Notes under the pieces: model-generated
Seen by the model: only the letters and a program-made list of their open reading frames with translations
Databases searched by the model: none
Told to the model about the DNA's origin: nothing
Shown: positions 29,516 to 39,209 of the stretch, piece by piece
Layout of the letters: each line of letters begins with the position of its first letter
How positions within the stretch are numbered: the first letter of the stretch is position 1
Origin: Psychrobacillus faecigallinarum
GTDB taxonomy: Bacteria; Bacillota; Bacilli; Bacillales_A; Planococcaceae
DNA length: 64,000 nucleotides
Direction of reading: 5' to 3'
Assembly (NCBI RefSeq): GCF_014836595.1
Contig: NZ_JACSQO010000004.1
Location: 124,001 to 188,000 of the forward strand
Position numbers and translations under genes: made by a program

Positions 29516-30022
29516 ATGAATCATAAAGAAACAGTCATTAGAAAAATGACCGAAGACGATTGGGACGATGTGCGAGAGATTTTTATAGAGGGAATACAAA
29601 CTGGTAATGCTACCTTTCAAACAGAGGCACCAACATGGGAAGAGTGGGATGCTAGCCATACAGCCAAATGTAGGTTCGTAGTGACGTTTAAAGAGAAAGT
29701 GGTAGGCTGGGCTGCCCTTAGTCCGATTTCAAGCCGAAAAGCCTTTTCTGGCGTTGCTGAAGTAAGTATTTATCTATCAGGTTCATCTACCGGTATGGGC
29801 AATGGTGGAAAGCTACTCAAGAATCTAATAGAGGACAGTGAGCAACAAGAATTTTGGACAATCCAATCCATGATTTTTCCCGAGAATGAGGGAAGCATAC
29901 ACTTACATAGAAAACATAGTTTTGAGATAGTCGGTACTCGAAAAAAAATCGGCAAACTGAATGGTGTTTGGAGAGATGTCGTATTATTAGAGAGAAGAAG
30001 TAGTTTAATCGGTAGAGAGTAG
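29516..30022 (+). CDS. GNAT acetyltransferase, phosphinothricin-acetyltransferase-like
   Basis: A 168-residue GNAT enzyme of the PAT/YwnH group. It shows the group opening (IRKMTEDDWDDVREIFIEGI), the FQTEAPTWEEWD block and GWAALSPISSR, with an acetyl-CoA loop around SSTGMGNGGKLLK. Relatives acetylate methionine sulfoximine, sulfone or phosphinothricin. The start follows GAAGGGA. Confidence 0.82.
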   Translation: MNHKETVIRKMTEDDWDDVREIFIEGIQTGNATFQTEAPTWEEWDASHTAKCRFVVTFKEKVVGWAALSPISSRKAFSGVAEVSIYLSGSSTGMGNGGKLLKNLIEDSEQQEFWTIQSMIFPENEGSIHLHRKHSFEIVGTRKKIGKLNGVWRDVVLLERRSSLIGRE

Positions 30023-30481
30023 GATTAATACAAAAATTATCGTGAGATGGAATAAGAACTAGTTTATTTTATCTTTTAGTAACAAATAACATTCAGCTAT
30101 GTTAAAGATAAAGATTGATGTTTCATAAAATGGCACTATGACTTCTATCCTACACCTAGTAAATAAGTTTGATATACATTTGAAATATGTATGATTTTGT
30201 TGATGAATGTACTTAAACTTACGAAGAGACACTTCATTCTCTCGACTTTACTGTATAAAAATAAGAAATATATATTTGAGTTAATTCCATAATTCCTATT
30301 TTTATAAAAGACCATGAACAAGCAAAGCTATATGCTCAAGAAAGTTTGTTTTAAACAGTATTTTTGCTTAAAGTGGAGATTTTCTTTTTTGATGCTAAAT
30401 ACTCACATTTTCCCTATATCTTTTCACTCATTATTCTAAGATAATATAGTAAGATATATATTATTTTGGAGGAAGACTTTT
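30023..30481. other. Intergenic region without a recognised gene
   Basis: About 460 AT-rich bases. The phrase cataattcctattttta near 30288 resembles cataattcctattctta near 9742, so the two gaps may hold remnants of one dispersed element. Nothing else is recognisable apart from the GGAGGAAG ribosome site at the right end. Confidence 0.5.
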
Positions 30482-33094
30482 ATGAAACATACTATTTCAA
30501 CCATTTTTTTTGCATTATTCTTACTGAGTTTAAATTCACCTGTACATGCTTCTTATTTAGCTGGAAACACAGTTATAAAATTAGAGGACCCTCTTCTACA
30601 AGAAAAGTTAGCGTCTTACGTTGATTTATGTGACAGTCAATTTCACGAGAACACCACCATCGATCGGATATCCACCTGTTTAGAGAAAAACAATGGAATC
30701 TTAACACTTGGAAACTGGTATGCTGGGGAGATCAGGACTCTTAATGGGTTGGAGAAACTGGCTGTTTTACCCATCAAAGAGTTAAATATTCAAAACACTC
30801 ATGCAAGTGGAAGAAGCGTTGCTAACCTTACACCACTAGCAGATATAAAAAGTTTAGAGAGTTTGAAATTATATGGTACATACTCAAATGATTTTTCTCC
30901 ATTAGCTACATTACCGAACTTAAAAGAATTAGTGATTAACTCTACTCATAATGAACCGTTACTATCGATTTCTTTATCAAAAAATTTACAAACGCTCCAA
31001 TTAAGTGGAAATCAAGTTACTTCACTGGCTGGAATTGAAAGGATGCAACAGCTCACGTCATTGGCCATAGATGACGTCTCAATTCCTGACTATTGGGAAT
31101 TAAAAAATGCACCGCAGTTGAAAAAATTATCTGTGGACTTTAATGGGGACTCTCGTTTCTTACAGTTTCTGTCTAATTTAGAGACATTGACTCTCTCTGC
31201 TTTTAGTGATGAACCTAAAATTATTAATGGAGATGACTTGAAAAAGTTAACAATACTTAAGACTCTTCGATTATTTAATATCGAAGCCAATTATGATTAT
31301 CTTAATAATATGTCAAGATTAGAGGAGTTAAAGATATCAAATAAGGATACTAGTTCCTTGTTATGTGCGATTAATGAACCCTTGATCTACCTTAAAAGCT
31401 TAGACATCAGTCAAAATGAACTTTCTTCAATTAATGGGGCCGAGAAGCTTTCGGTTCTATTTCCATCGATTGAAAAACTAAATCTGAGAGGAAACGAGAT
31501 TACTGATTTATCTCCTCTGGTACAAGCGAATATTCCTTTCCGATACTTAAATGAATTAGATATAGATGGGAATAAAATTATCGACATTAACATATTAGGA
31601 GAGCATGCTAATCTTTTTCCTTCCCTGGAGACAATTTATGCCGAATCAAACTATATCCATTCGATAAGTGAAATGACCAAGCTACCAGTACTGCAGTCAT
31701 TGTTTGCTGGATATAACTTCATTGATATTTTTGATGAACGAAATGCAAAAAAGTTTAAACTATTTTATCAATTTGAGTTACGTAAACTAAAACCATTAGA
31801 AATGTCTATTGGCGATGTATATGATGGACCGATTTTATCAAAGGTTTCGATTAGTGATGAAGATTGGGAAGATGAGATTAAGTCAAGTGATTTGATGGTA
31901 TCTTTTTCGGACCCTGAGGTGGCTGAACTAACGAAAGACGGAAATATTTTAGCGAAAAAAACAGGGACAACAACCGTTACATACTCAATTAAAGGTACAG
32001 CTGACCCTTATTTTACTCATTCGACCCTATTAACTGTTATAAACAAACATTATAAACCATTAGACCCCACGATTAATGGAGATGTTACACTTCAAACAAA
32101 CAAGATGAGCGTACATTCATTCGGGGAAGATAAAGTGGTTATAGCTAGTAATGGTAAGGTGATCGCAGAGGTCGTACCTTCCGGATGGTTAACATTTACT
32201 CTTCCAAGTCTTAAGGGATTAACGGAATTACAAGTTTGGGCCGAATCCAAACTGGGAGTGAAAAGCAATGTGATTACCATGCCAGTTTATAAAACGGAAA
32301 AGCCAAACTTACCTGATTTAGAAAGTATTACTGACCAAACGGAATACATTACAGGTACGGCAGATCCTAATACCACTATTTATATTACTGCAAAAGATGA
32401 GGAATCATTTAAGGATCTATCCCAAAAAGTCAGCGACAATGGGACATTTAAAGTATACACCGGGAAGCTGCGGGAGGGTATTTCTATTACTATATACTCC
32501 AAAAATGAAGAAGGACGAGAGAGCGGTAATCTCGGTACGACTGTCCAAGATGTTACCCCACCAATGATGCCGATATTGGATACTGTGACAAGTGAGTCAT
32601 TGCAAATTAGTGGTAAAACAGAAGCTAATGCAAAAGTAACAATCAAACTAATGTCTAGGAATATTGGGGACACCCTCGCTGATCAGAATGGTGTTTTCAA
32701 GTTCTCGATTTCGGCTCCAAGCCCGGGAGATACCTTTACGGCAATTGCTGAGGATAAATCTAAAAATAAAAGCAAGGAAGCAAACATTGTTACTACTTTA
32801 CCTATAAAGGAAGAAGTTATACCAAAAAAGCCTGTTTTTTGGAAAGGCTTAGAGCTGAAAAAAGGCCAAATTGGACTCGTTACAATTACGAAAAAAATCA
32901 ATCTTTGGAAGCGTGAAGGGGATAAGCTGGTTTTCGAACGTGTGTTAAATCCTGGAGAAGTATATCGAGTCTACCGGTATGACAGCAAGTATGGCGGGCA
33001 ATATGGTGTAGGAGGAAGTCTCTTCATCACCAACATGCAGGGTTACGTGAAATACGAAACACCGTCAAAGTCAGTGCTGGCACAAGTAAAATAA
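30482..33094 (+). CDS. Secreted leucine-rich-repeat and Ig-like protein
   Basis: An 870-residue exported protein. A signal peptide (~1-24, ending VHA) leads into a leucine-rich repeat region at about 85-410 (for example LKSLDISQNELSSINGAEKL). Next come a Big_2-like domain (~440-525), two Big_6-like Ig domains (~605-775) and a C-terminal module (~785-870) ending in VKYETPSKS. That last module recurs in the transglycosylase-like protein at 37834. No LPXTG or SLH motif is present, so the module may mediate wall attachment. Probable role: surface adhesion or protein binding. Confidence 0.8.
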   Translation: MKHTISTIFFALFLLSLNSPVHASYLAGNTVIKLEDPLLQEKLASYVDLCDSQFHENTTIDRISTCLEKNNGILTLGNWYAGEIRTLNGLEKLAVLPIKELNIQNTHASGRSVANLTPLADIKSLESLKLYGTYSNDFSPLATLPNLKELVINSTHNEPLLSISLSKNLQTLQLSGNQVTSLAGIERMQQLTSLAIDDVSIPDYWELKNAPQLKKLSVDFNGDSRFLQFLSNLETLTLSAFSDEPKIINGDDLKKLTILKTLRLFNIEANYDYLNNMSRLEELKISNKDTSSLLCAINEPLIYLKSLDISQNELSSINGAEKLSVLFPSIEKLNLRGNEITDLSPLVQANIPFRYLNELDIDGNKIIDINILGEHANLFPSLETIYAESNYIHSISEMTKLPVLQSLFAGYNFIDIFDERNAKKFKLFYQFELRKLKPLEMSIGDVYDGPILSKVSISDEDWEDEIKSSDLMVSFSDPEVAELTKDGNILAKKTGTTTVTYSIKGTADPYFTHSTLLTVINKHYKPLDPTINGDVTLQTNKMSVHSFGEDKVVIASNGKVIAEVVPSGWLTFTLPSLKGLTELQVWAESKLGVKSNVITMPVYKTEKPNLPDLESITDQTEYITGTADPNTTIYITAKDEESFKDLSQKVSDNGTFKVYTGKLREGISITIYSKNEEGRESGNLGTTVQDVTPPMMPILDTVTSESLQISGKTEANAKVTIKLMSRNIGDTLADQNGVFKFSISAPSPGDTFTAIAEDKSKNKSKEANIVTTLPIKEEVIPKKPVFWKGLELKKGQIGLVTITKKINLWKREGDKLVFERVLNPGEVYRVYRYDSKYGGQYGVGGSLFITNMQGYVKYETPSKSVLAQVK

Positions 33095-33156
33095 AGATCT
33101 GACTCCAATCATCTATTAATTACTCGTTTGCACAGTCTTTGACTTTACTAAAATAT

Positions 33157-33206
33157 AAAGCCTGTATCTTAGATTACTATGTAATAAAAGATACAGGCTC
33201 TTTTAA
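33157..33206 (+). terminator. Terminator of the LRR protein gene
   Basis: A 12-bp stem (AGCCTGTATCTT with AAGATACAGGCT) with a long loop is followed by CTTTT. It lies about 65 bases after the stop. The rest of 33095-33454 has no supported gene. Confidence 0.75.
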
Positions 33207-33454
33207 AATTTTTCTTCTAAAGCTAAAGTATCTGGTTCCTATAATAAGTTCAGTCAGTTATTTCAGATATGACTCCTACCATACAAGGAAGGGTTGTATA
33301 AGAGGAGAGTGTCCAGCCTTCGAAGTAACAAAAATCTGCTACTTAAAAGAACTATTATTCTACCTTTAACATAGCTTAACATTTTAAAAAATTTATTGTA
33401 CTCTTTATAAGAGTACGTCCAAGTTTTTTACATGTTTATTGGGGGATTGCATTT

Positions 33455-33934
33455 ATGATTATTAATTTGGCAGGAAAGAGTGATATAAAACCAGTAGTTG
33501 AAGTTTTGGATAAAGCTACGCTAAAGTTGTTGAAAAAGGATATTAAACAATGGACATATCCATGGCCGATCCCTCTCGTAGAAAATGAAATAGCTCAAAA
33601 GTTAGTGTATAAAGTAGAAATAGAAAATCTCGTAATAGGAACTTTTATAATTAAACCCATCCGAAGTTTAAACAATCTTTTGATAAAGGAAAACAGCTTA
33701 TATGTAGCAAGAATAGCCATATTACCAGAATATCAAGGGAAAAATATAGGTGTCCATATTATTAGCTATTGTTGGTCCTTTTCTAAAAAGCATAAAAGAG
33801 ATATGTATTTAGATTGTTGGGCAGGCAATGTCACGCTAAAAGAGTTTTATAGTAAATGTGGTTTGACCTGTTTAGGTGACTTTCCTGTAGACGATTATTA
33901 TGTGAGTGTCTATTGTTTTGGAGAAGAGATTTGA
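33455..33934 (+). CDS. GNAT-family acetyltransferase
   Basis: A 159-residue GNAT protein. The acetyl-CoA site is IAILPEYQGKNIGVHII, followed by the beta-5 segment MYLDCWAGNVTLKEFYSKCGL. The substrate is unknown. The ATG follows TTGGGGGATT. It stands alone. Confidence 0.75.
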   Translation: MIINLAGKSDIKPVVEVLDKATLKLLKKDIKQWTYPWPIPLVENEIAQKLVYKVEIENLVIGTFIIKPIRSLNNLLIKENSLYVARIAILPEYQGKNIGVHIISYCWSFSKKHKRDMYLDCWAGNVTLKEFYSKCGLTCLGDFPVDDYYVSVYCFGEEI

Positions 33935-34081
33935 AATCGATACGACCAAGCAAAATCTCTAAACAGAAAGAAAAGAACTTTTGACATCAAAAATTTCAAA
34001 GTTGTTATTTAAAAATACCAAATAGAGTCAAAAATCATAAAATCAATTACACTAGGATTAGAGCACTAAAAGTGCATAAAA

Positions 34082-34103
34082 TAAGACTTCATATGAAGTC
34101 TTA
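34082..34103. repeat. Perfect 22-bp palindrome
   Basis: TAAGACTTCATATGAAGTCTTA is a perfect palindrome with no loop. There is no T-run, so a terminator is doubtful; it may be a protein site or a chance element. Confidence 0.4.
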
Positions 34104-34180
34104 ATTAAAGTGAGATTCAACTAATTTAATTAATTTATCGGTCTCATCTTTTGAAACCGTATAAAATGATAAATGGAAAA
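34101..34180 (-). pseudogene. Possible 3' remnant of an aminotransferase-like gene
   Basis: On the reverse strand an open stretch reads FFHLSFYTVSKDETDKLIKLVESHFN then a stop when joined in parts (FFHLSFYTVSKDE, then TDKLIKLVESHFN). The pattern 'SFYTVSxDExDKLIKL' is like the extreme C-terminus of class V aminotransferases. Only about 26 codons remain, so this is a weak call. Confidence 0.25.
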
Positions 34181-34192
34181 AACAAATAGTTC

Positions 34193-34600
34193 TCAAAGTA
34201 CTTGTTTTCTTTTCTTTTTAAAAAGTAGAACATCTATAACAAAAGCCATTAGGATGCCAAATGAATACCTGTACAAATCTACGATAAGGAATCCTCTCCC
34301 TAAGATTAATGTCCCTAGTGTAGTTCCACGAATATTATTAATCCATTCCACTTGATAGAGTTGACTCAATTCAATGCCAAAACTAAATAGTAAACTAAAA
34401 AGCAAGGAAAATAGAGGAGGTCTAGTAACTAAAATAAATCGTACTCCAAAATAAACCATAGCTGCCCAAAATGCATCTCCAGCATTTAGCTCTAACACAT
34501 CAAAAAGCAAATAACCATATATTCTAGAAGCTAATCCTAACAATAGCATGAGAAAAGTAAGTGCCAAATACGTTAATTGCTTGCGAACGATTTGGTTCAA
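34193..34600 (-). CDS. DUF2809-family membrane protein
   Basis: A protein of about 135 residues with four hydrophobic segments, matching the DUF2809 group (RIYGYLLFDVLELNAGDAFWA; FGIELSQLYQVEWINNIRGT). Function unknown. The TTG at 34600 is spaced nine bases from AAGGGAG; the GTG at 34609 is too close to it. It is divergent from resC. Confidence 0.7.
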   Translation of the reverse strand: MNQIVRKQLTYLALTFLMLLLGLASRIYGYLLFDVLELNAGDAFWAAMVYFGVRFILVTRPPLFSLLFSLLFSFGIELSQLYQVEWINNIRGTTLGTLILGRGFLIVDLYRYSFGILMAFVIDVLLFKKKRKQVL

Positions 34601-34752
34601 GGAAATCACTCCCTTTGAAATAAATGTGTTGAAAATGTGAATAAAAGTTTGAAAATACTAACTTTTGTTAACCATATAATGGTTTTTATGTATTTTTATA
34701 ATATAATGGAGATTGAATTGTCTGGAAAATATTCAGTTAGTGGGGGATACAT

Positions 34753-35943
34753 ATGTCTTTTGATTCTTTAACTTCAATAAGTAGTGCTTCGTTATATTTA
34801 GCTTTTATTTTGTATTTGATTGCAATTTTACCATTTGGCTTTGCAATCCGCTCCAAAAAAAAGACAGCAACCACCCTAGCATTGAGTCTTACTGTATTTG
34901 GATTTGTTGCTCAGTTAAATTATTTTGTCTTACGGTGGATTGCTTCAGGTCATGCTCCTGTTAGTAATCTCTATGAGTTTATGACCTTCTTTGGCTTGAT
35001 GCTAGTTGGTGGTTTTTTCCTAGTCTATTACCTATATAGACAGGTGGTGATTGGATTATTCTTAATGCCAATTGCTATATTAATCATAGCTTATGGAAGT
35101 ATGTTCTCCAAGGAGATTACACCTTTAATCCCTGCCTTACAAAGCAATTGGTTAACAATACATGTGATTACAGTGGCTATTGCAAGTGCAATATTATCTC
35201 TTTCATTTGTTACTGGGCTAATCTATTTGATCAAGCAAGTAGACCATAACAAAAAAGGAGCAAGTACATTTTTTTTAGAGTTTGTTTTATATCAATTAAT
35301 AGTCGTTTTAGGTTTTGTGACTATAAGTGGGATATTTGGCTTTCTCCATTATAACGCTAGTTACCAATTTGTTAATCAACAAGGCAATCAGGAAACCTAT
35401 CAGTATAGTCTACCAGCTATCGTAACACCTAATAATGCACTACCAATAGATGATTCTGGTGAAGAATTAAAAGGGAAATTCTCCGGACTAGTACAGATAC
35501 CAGTTATTTTTGACGCGGCAAAGTTGAATACGTTAATTTGGTCCTATTTTATAGGCTCCATACTTTACATACTCATTCGATTATTTTCTCGTAAGAGTAT
35601 ATCGAAGCTTTTACAGCCACTCACACAAAAAGTAAACCTTACTCTAATGGATGAAATATCTTATCGTGTTATCGTTATTGGATTTCCTCTGTTTGCATTA
35701 GGTGGTTTGTTCTTCGCAATGATTTGGGCACATTTAGCATGGAGCAGATTCTGGGGCTGGGATCCTAAAGAGGTATGGGCATTAATCACCTTCTTATTCT
35801 ACACAGCATTTTTACACCTGCGCATCAACAGAGGGTGGGATGGAGAGAGAACAGCTTGGTTAGCTATCATTGGATTTGGGACTATCATGTTCAATCAAAT
35901 CTTCGTCAATCTAGTCATCGCCGGCTTGCATTCATATGCTTAA
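34753..35943 (+). CDS. resC: ResC/CcsA-like cytochrome c biogenesis protein
   Basis: A 396-residue polytopic membrane protein of the system II cytochrome c maturation pathway. The haem-handling WWD motif appears as WSRFWGWDPKEVWALI, with flanking histidines in WAHLAW and FLHLRINRGWDGER. Length fits B. subtilis ResC. No resA or resB lies nearby, so it is either a second copy or a detached one. ResC normally works as a complex with ResB to deliver haem to apocytochromes. The start follows AGTGGGGGA. Confidence 0.85.
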   Translation: MSFDSLTSISSASLYLAFILYLIAILPFGFAIRSKKKTATTLALSLTVFGFVAQLNYFVLRWIASGHAPVSNLYEFMTFFGLMLVGGFFLVYYLYRQVVIGLFLMPIAILIIAYGSMFSKEITPLIPALQSNWLTIHVITVAIASAILSLSFVTGLIYLIKQVDHNKKGASTFFLEFVLYQLIVVLGFVTISGIFGFLHYNASYQFVNQQGNQETYQYSLPAIVTPNNALPIDDSGEELKGKFSGLVQIPVIFDAAKLNTLIWSYFIGSILYILIRLFSRKSISKLLQPLTQKVNLTLMDEISYRVIVIGFPLFALGGLFFAMIWAHLAWSRFWGWDPKEVWALITFLFYTAFLHLRINRGWDGERTAWLAIIGFGTIMFNQIFVNLVIAGLHSYA

Positions 35944-35969
35944 ATACAATAACCTTAAATATTTTGAGA

Positions 35970-36341
35970 ATGGAGAATACAACTATAGAAAATAATTTTA
36001 TCCTAGCTAGTTCCCCGAGCAGAATATTTGCATTTTTAGTGGATAGCCTTCTTTTTTTACTGCTGAGTATTATCGTCTCATTGATCGTAAAAGGTGGCAT
36101 TGATAAAAACTTTTTAGACAGTAAATTTTTGAAGTTATATATGCGCTGTACTTAACGATTCTACCATTCGTTTGGAGTGGTTATATTATTGGTAGAAAAT
36201 GTTTAAATATAAGTAGTACAGGTAGATGGAGAGAAGGTAACCATCACTAATAGGCTACTAAGAGAAATTGTCGGTCGATTCTTATTAGGCATTGCAAGTT
36301 TTGGGATAACTCAAATCGTAAGTTTCCAGTTATTTTTTTAA
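35970..36341 (+). pseudogene. Broken RDD-family membrane protein gene
   Basis: The first ~60 codons encode an RDD-type start (SSPSRIFAFLVDSLLFLLLS) and then stop at 36155. Continuing in other frames are PFVWSGYIIGRKCL, then GRWREG, and finally KVTITNRLLREIVGRFLLGIAS ended at 36341, the order expected of an RDD protein. At least two frameshifts are needed, so it is inactivated. Confidence 0.65.
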
Positions 36342-36386
36342 TCTGTAAGAGGATAATATTATGTAAAGAATGGCAGGATGGAGCAG

Positions 36387-36596
36387 ATGAGCGATCGATT
36401 TGATTTAAGCTTTAAAAACAAAGAAGTTCGAATGTGGTTTTATATTATATTACCAACGATTGTTGTAGGCAGCATAACCTTTTTGTTCATTGATCTTGAA
36501 TATAATTACATTCCACATTTGTTAATTTACCTTGCTTGGATAGTATATTATTCATGGAGACTTTTTTATAGACGCAACAAAAAGAAATCTCTGTAA
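36387..36596 (+). CDS. Small two-helix membrane protein
   Basis: About 69 residues with two membrane segments (MWFYIILPTIVVGSITFLFI and YIPHLLIYLAWIVYYSW) and a basic C-terminus (RRNKKKS). I do not recognise it. The start could also be the ATG at 36378; AGGATGGAG precedes both. It follows the RDD remnant. Confidence 0.5.
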   Translation: MSDRFDLSFKNKEVRMWFYIILPTIVVGSITFLFIDLEYNYIPHLLIYLAWIVYYSWRLFYRRNKKKSL

Positions 36597-36739
36597 CACT
36601 AGTACCAATAGAAAGCAGGGCTAATAATTACAATGGATTTACACATAGAACTCATATTTACAATATAATGAATAGTGAGAAAAAAACTATTGAATAGAAA
36701 AAGGTTAAATTCATTAAAAATAGGAAGGGAGAGGTTTCT

Positions 36740-37225
36740 ATGGAAAAATTATTAGAACAAGCACTTAAATTGAGAAAAAAAGGTCTTCTTCTAGATTCCA
36801 ATACTATTTTGCTTCAATTGGTTAAAGATTTCCCTCAAAATGCTTATATTAATTATCAATGTGCCTGGAGCTTTGACGCGCAAGGAGAGGAGCTTAAGGC
36901 TGTTCCATTTTACGAGAGAGCAATTAGTCTAGGATTACCTGAAAAAGATCAGGAAGGGGCTTTTATTGGGCTTGGAAGTACATATAGAACACTCGGAGAA
37001 TACGTAAAGTCCCAAAAAACCTTGCAGCAGGGTTTAGAACGATTTCCAGATAATAGAGCTATGCAAGTATTCTTAGCGATGACATTATACAACTTAAATG
37101 ATCATAACAAAGCTATGGAACTATTATTAAAAAACATTAAAGATACGTCAATAGATGAAAATATACAAAGCTACAAAAAGGCAATTGAATTTTATTCAGA
37201 TAAGCTGGATGAGATTTGGAATTGA
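36740..37225 (+). CDS. Tetratricopeptide-repeat protein
   Basis: A 161-residue soluble protein built of TPR-like helix pairs: AYINYQCAWSFDAQGEELKAVPFYERAISLGL, then EGAFIGLGSTYRTLGEYVKSQKTLQQGL, then MQVFLAMTLYNLNDHNKAMELLL, each quoted in shortened form of the repeat. Probably a protein-binding scaffold; the partner is unknown. The ATG follows GGAAGGGAGAGG. Confidence 0.75.
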   Translation: MEKLLEQALKLRKKGLLLDSNTILLQLVKDFPQNAYINYQCAWSFDAQGEELKAVPFYERAISLGLPEKDQEGAFIGLGSTYRTLGEYVKSQKTLQQGLERFPDNRAMQVFLAMTLYNLNDHNKAMELLLKNIKDTSIDENIQSYKKAIEFYSDKLDEIWN

Positions 37226-37833
37226 AACAGAAATAAGTGATAAATAAGGTAAAACAAAATAAATGATGTGTATAGTGTCTGAATTACAATTTACAGTTAA
37301 TTTGAATACAAGGAAGACATTAACCTGAACAATGAATTGTAATAACTAAAAATATGAGTGATTAAAATGCAAAAAAGCTATAAATTTATAATCTATAAAA
37401 ATCATGTATTTACGTATTTTTCTCAAATATCTCACTGTTTCAAGTATACTTTTCAAATGAAACGTAACTTCGTATAATTTATATTATGTAAACTAAAATT
37501 AAAAATTATGGAAAGAGGTGCGCCTACACCTCTTTCTTATTTCGACTGCCACAAAAGTTTAGACATTCGCTCTATGCTAAGTCACTTATACATTTACTCG
37601 CCTGCCGGTTAACTTTTGATTACCTAACAGGCTTATTAAGTTCGCCTTAACTTGTTCGTGAAAAACAACTCTGTCGTAAACTCCAACGCTTATAACATTA
37701 TTAAAATATTTACTATTTCTTTATATACTTATGCAGCAGTTCAATTACTGAAATTTTACTCTTGTGCAACTCCTATTTTGCCGTTTGCAGTATTCTTTAT
37801 GACTTTAGGTAGTTATTTACATCGAACACTTTT
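37226..37833. other. Intergenic region with one hairpin
   Basis: Six hundred AT-rich bases. The only clear element is a 10-bp stem at 37511-37536 (GAAAGAGGTG with CACCTCTTTC) followed by TTATTT on the + strand and by T-rich sequence on the - strand. It could end either neighbour. No other gene is supported. Confidence 0.55.
37511..37543. terminator. Possible bidirectional terminator
   Basis: Perfect 10-bp stem with a six-base loop and T-rich flanks on both strands. It is about 290 bases from both flanking gene ends, which is unusually far. Confidence 0.5.
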
Positions 37834-39066
37834 TTATTGCTTAAGTAATGCTAGCTTGCTTTTCGATGGTGTTTCGTATTTTACATTTGGTGATTTTTGA
37901 ATGTAATTTCCACCACCTACACCATATAAACCACCATGATTGCTCTTATAGTTATAAACACGGTATTCTTCACCTTTTTTCAAAGTTCGAACAGTAGTCA
38001 ATGAACCATTGCTTTCCATCTTGACCAAGCTTGTATTGGATAAAATAGTAGCTTTACCTATTTGCCCTAATTTTAGCTCTGTTTTTCCCCACATCACTTT
38101 TTTTATAGATGGAACATCTGTCTTTTTCTTAATATAAGCAGAGGAAATATAACCTGTTAGCTTTTGATCTTCAGTTTTAACAGGGTACCACACAAATTGG
38201 TTTATGCTCGTTGGAGATTGGTCGTATAAGAATTTATCTTCAATAATTAAGGTAGTGTTTTTGGCTAAAGTATTTGCTACTGAAGAAGTACTAGGTTGCG
38301 ATCTTAATTTTACATTGTCTGCTGTTAGCAATACCTTGCTTCCTTTTTGGAAATGATATGAAGAGGTATGCAATTGATCCGTTAATGTATATTCCTTCTT
38401 CGTAAAGGCAATATTGTCACTGCTGTTAGGGTCATATTCAAAATCAGCTAAACTGAAAGGAAACTGCGCTAATTTAGTGCTATTCAAGTAACTATCCTTT
38501 TCAATAAATGTAAAGACTTTTTCTTGATAAGCACCAATGTTCTTCAATCCATTGGACTTATATAGTGGACTGTTAGCAGGTTTTATACCGTTATAAGCCA
38601 TGACTGGAAAGTACCAGTTCTCGATTATTTCAGGTCCTCCGCCTATTATTTTAGGCAAATCATTACGTTTATACATACTGTTAAGAATTTCGACGCCTGC
38701 TTGAATATTATAAGTGATATCGTATTTCAATCTTTCTTGATCATAGCTTAGTTGATTGGTAACTTGCATAAGACCAATCCCTTGATCCGTTGAGATTACA
38801 GGCTGACCATTTGCATCGAATTGTTTCCAACCGCCATTTTCTTTAGTAGCAACAGCCTTCACAACTTCAGGAGGAATTTTTGCTTCTATGGCTGCATTCG
38901 TAAGTAGACAGTTCATATACTGAAAAGATGGATTTTGGTTTGGCTTTATTTCCCCATATGAAGAGCATTTAGACGTCCATGCTGACTCAGCGGAAGCTTC
39001 TCCATTGGACCAAGCCAATAGCATTAAGCAAGCTAAGAATGCTAAACTCATTTTTAATAGTTTCAT
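37834..39066 (-). CDS. Secreted SLT-domain (lysozyme-like) protein with SH3 and shared C-terminal module
   Basis: A 410-residue exported protein. Signal peptide ~1-26 (ending ASA); lysozyme/lytic-transglycosylase-like domain ~27-200 with probable catalytic E76 (ATKENGGW), the GIGLMQVT motif and the VMAYNG motif; an SH3b-like domain ~240-315 (NVKLRSQPSTS); and a C-terminal module ~325-410 ending VKYETPSKSK, shared with the LRR protein at 30482. The start at 39066 follows TGGGGATT; a longer frame to 39120 adds a non-signal extension. It probably cleaves peptidoglycan. C34 and C53 may form a disulfide. Confidence 0.78.
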   Translation of the reverse strand: MKLLKMSLAFLACLMLLAWSNGEASAESAWTSKCSSYGEIKPNQNPSFQYMNCLLTNAAIEAKIPPEVVKAVATKENGGWKQFDANGQPVISTDQGIGLMQVTNQLSYDQERLKYDITYNIQAGVEILNSMYKRNDLPKIIGGGPEIIENWYFPVMAYNGIKPANSPLYKSNGLKNIGAYQEKVFTFIEKDSYLNSTKLAQFPFSLADFEYDPNSSDNIAFTKKEYTLTDQLHTSSYHFQKGSKVLLTADNVKLRSQPSTSSVANTLAKNTTLIIEDKFLYDQSPTSINQFVWYPVKTEDQKLTGYISSAYIKKKTDVPSIKKVMWGKTELKLGQIGKATILSNTSLVKMESNGSLTTVRTLKKGEEYRVYNYKSNHGGLYGVGGGNYIQKSPNVKYETPSKSKLALLKQ

Positions 39067-39209
39067 TGATTTAATCCCCATTTCATTGAATATTTTATAT
39101 TTATTAGTATATATTACCATAAAATATGAATGGAGAAATTATTATTGGAATAAAGTGGTGCTATCTACAAAACTAGCTAAATTCAATAGAGTTAAAAAAG
39201 AATAAACAC

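Noticed and set aside
33139..33369. Open frame of 76 codons on the + strand
   Set aside because: It lies across an intrinsic terminator, has no ribosome site and no protein-like composition.
37652..37900. 82-codon frame on the + strand near the transglycosylase gene end
   Set aside because: It overlaps that gene antisense, lacks a ribosome site, and its hydrophobic look comes from AT-rich sequence.
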